Shown here piece after piece: positions 54,401-55,170 of a DNA stretch of 55,170 nucleotides. Under the pieces are notes generated by a model that was not told where the DNA came from, did not search any database, and was given only the letters and a program-made list of their open reading frames with translations. The position numbers and the translations under genes were made by a program. The DNA is from Dehalococcoidia bacterium (GTDB lineage: Bacteria > Chloroflexota > Dehalococcoidia > Tepidiformales > Tepidiformaceae): positions 1 through 55,170 of the forward strand of contig JAGQHB010000017.1 of NCBI GenBank assembly GCA_020432045.1, given 5' to 3'. Position 1 is the first letter of the stretch. Each line of letters starts with the position of its first letter.

Positions 54401-55170
54401 ATGGCCGGCGGCTCGACGAAGCCCGCCACTCCTCGCAACTCCGGGAACAGCCGCACCAGGTCACCACCGCCGGCTGCGAGGAACGATGACAGCGATGCGA
54501 CATCGTTCGTGCTTCCCCAGTGGCGTCCCACCTGTACCCATGGCCAGAAGGCAGGAGCTCCCGAGTTCTCGTGGTTCCGTCCCCAGAGGACCTGCGCGCC
54601 TCGCATGCGGGCATAGGTCTCCAGCTCCTGTGCCGTGCGCGTCTTGCCGATGCCCGGTTCCCCAACCAGCATCACCAGCCCGCCATGACCCGAGAGCGCC
54701 TCGTCGAAGGAAGAGCGCAGCCGCTCCAGCTCCTTCTCGCGACCGACAAAGACCCCGCGGGCAAGGCGTTCGAGGACATGGCCCTCACTCCGGGGAACGG
54801 GCCGCTCCTCCGGGTCCACCTTCTCCAGCAAGGCAAGCACTTCCGCAGCATCGGCAGGACGCTTCCCGGGGTCTTTTTCCAGCAGACGGAGGAGCACGCG
54901 CTCAAGGCCGGGAGGGCAGTCGTCGCGATGCCAGGATGGTGCGACCGGTGGCGTGTTCAGGTGCTGGGAGATGATCGCTGTCGGGTCGTCGCCCACAAAG
55001 GGTGGCCTTCCCGTGAACACCTCATACAGCAGCGCCCCAAAGGAGTAGAGGTCGCTCTTTGCCGTGACCTCGCCGCCGACTGCCTGTTCGGGCGGCATGT
55101 AGGCCACCGTGCCGACGAACGTCCCGTGCTGCGTGATCCGCGACAAATCCGCTGCCATCGCCAGTCCGAA
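51457..55170 (-). CDS. Ser/Thr kinase - AAA ATPase - TPR - class III adenylate cyclase fusion (5' end outside window)
   Basis: At least 1237 residues; the frame runs off the window edge. The first residues FGLAMAADLS are the end of a kinase DFG motif, followed by GTVAYMPPEQ and KSDLYSFGALLYEVFTGRPPF, so only the C-lobe of a Hanks-type kinase is seen. Next is an AAA-16 domain: VFVGREKELERL, Walker A VGEPGIGKT, Walker B VITLDDLHWAD. Some 500 residues of TPR-like helices follow. The C-terminal cyclase has FSDIEGSTALNEK and KTIGDGYMVAF (two metal Asp) and VNYAARV (catalytic Asn and Arg), so it should be active. An in-frame REP-like insertion lies inside the cyclase domain. Confidence 0.9.
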   Translation of the reverse strand, partial: FGLAMAADLSRITQHGTFVGTVAYMPPEQAVGGEVTAKSDLYSFGALLYEVFTGRPPFVGDDPTAIISQHLNTPPVAPSWHRDDCPPGLERVLLRLLEKDPGKRPADAAEVLALLEKVDPEERPVPRSEGHVLERLARGVFVGREKELERLRSSFDEALSGHGGLVMLVGEPGIGKTRTAQELETYARMRGAQVLWGRNHENSGAPAFWPWVQVGRHWGSTNDVASLSSFLAAGGGDLVRLFPELRGVAGFVEPPAMQDGAAAQFRLFDAFAGFVRTISETKPTVITLDDLHWADKPTLQLLQHLARELGRMRVLVVCTYRDTDLVRTHPLSEALANLNRDPGFERVVLRGLSKEETRAYIRGAANLQPSSALVERVYEETEGNPFFLSEVVNLLTQEGTLASESVSDIHIPDGVREALGRRLDRISEEATSLLQVAAVVGREFTYDTIQLLHSGDDDSLLKLLEEGLEARVIEEMEQPGRYRFTHALMQETLLGELSTTRRVRLHGQVGEALERRWGDRAEEFASRLALHFSESASLTAAHGSKAVSYLRLSAAHAEARFAWGDAASQYERVIELAREIGSPLDPVDEGDVLVAIARCHSGALESRPAWRSIRRALALYEEAGEDAQYARTVAMGMSFPSATLPPAERRVPMLDLAIERAGRDDDRTIAALYLARAESAYYLGRYDEANSFLSRPDRAALTLESTFLQGEALRIRGLLVGATGDFNHAFRLYEEAAAVHEGAGNPARAAEALYLLAIGLQGYGRLRESRRALLREAEAGAASGLTFFQEDARCKLLGHAVLRGDRIEVERILSRPWEPWVWPQGIFASYWDVLIGDLEAMERHLPDPAGAGGVPWQQSNILIARAEVLALAGEPGRAKTELDALDQLLPSVEGTFRAVAVFERAYLGMALTSAVPSAEAKSLAADPPPHWAGTVLFWASHLPRMRAEVLAAAGELARARGILDEALAWCDREGCKAEAGRCHLAYADLEERRGNIPAALEHLETAARLFQEYGASFFVQKAVARRVELQGLAGSDPYTSIVAVSTAVGRERPDVSLHAAADGTVTLMFSDIEGSTALNEKLGDARWMEVLRAHNDLVDREVAAHGGRTVKTIGDGYMVAFPSPEAGVRCALAIQAALTPSRSPAAAGEGRRDATLLDGIRVRIGLHTGSAVRQGEDFFGREVNYAARVASAALGGEVLVSEVMRERLGTAFAWDGVREVTLKGFEGTHRVFGVMRG
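51719..51761. repeat. REP-like element inserted in frame in the cyclase domain
   Basis: The plus strand reads CTCCCCTCGCCCGCGGCAGC, then GGGAGAGC, and ends GGGGGTGAGGG, closely matching the elements at 16538 and 20461-20780. On the coding strand it encodes roughly LTPSRSPAAAGEGRR, placed between the helix CALAIQAA and the strand DGIRVRIGLHTG that are normally joined by a short loop in class III cyclases. Confidence 0.75.

Overview
This is a GC-rich, gene-dense bacterial window of 55 kb with no rRNA, tRNA, CRISPR array, integrase or transposase that I could recognise. The mix of two tungsten-type aldehyde:ferredoxin oxidoreductases, AddAB-type and YhaN/YhaO-type repair pairs, luciferase-like and deazaflavin-type oxidoreductases, DinB-family proteins, short-chain dehydrogenases and a kinase-AAA-TPR-cyclase fusion suggests a free-living member of the Chloroflexota (Dehalococcoidia-like). 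This is inference from gene content; an actinobacterial-like lineage is not excluded. Several gene junctions use 4-base GTGA or ATGA overlaps, and at least two transcripts (uvrB and the leuA leader) look leaderless or nearly so.

Layout. 1-9.1 kb: the end of a secreted Ig-like protein, AOR-1 with a promoter and an inverted repeat, then a minus-strand run: deazaflavin-dependent nitroreductase-like protein, small alpha/beta-barrel protein, FAD-linked dehydrogenase, GNAT, NfeD-like protein, flotillin and a beta-carbonic-anhydrase-like protein. Two coupled GNATs follow on the plus strand. 9.1-20.4 kb: two small exported proteins, two coupled GNATs, a nucleotidyltransferase-like protein, an MFS transporter, an enoyl-CoA hydratase, small ORFs, a TPR protein, a membrane protein, uvrB and an SRPBCC protein. 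20.4-22.7 kb: a four-copy palindromic repeat cluster, then the nitrogen operon amt-glnK preceded by six 5-mers spaced exactly 11 nt apart (GlnR-like). 22.9-36.1 kb: AOR-2, an SDR, and a DNA-break-repair island in which a SbcCD/YhaNO-like pair is divergent from an AddBA pair. 36.1-43.7 kb: hydrolase, LLM oxidoreductase, SDR, CrtI-like oxidoreductase, VTT membrane protein and leuA, the last behind a leader peptide carrying Val-Val-Val-Ile-Leu-Leu-Leu type codons and an intrinsic terminator. 43.7-51.4 kb: two DinB-family proteins, an LLM oxidoreductase, a sigma-region-4-only micro-ORF, a three-gene siroheme operon, an enoyl-CoA hydratase and an EthA-type monooxygenase. 51.4-55.2 kb: a very large signalling fusion protein whose cyclase domain carries an in-frame copy of the dispersed repeat.

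The most unusual material is regulatory: the leuA attenuator, the 11-nt-period operator at amt-glnK, an 8+8 inverted repeat over the uvrB promoter, and a REP-like element that occurs both between genes and inside a coding sequence.
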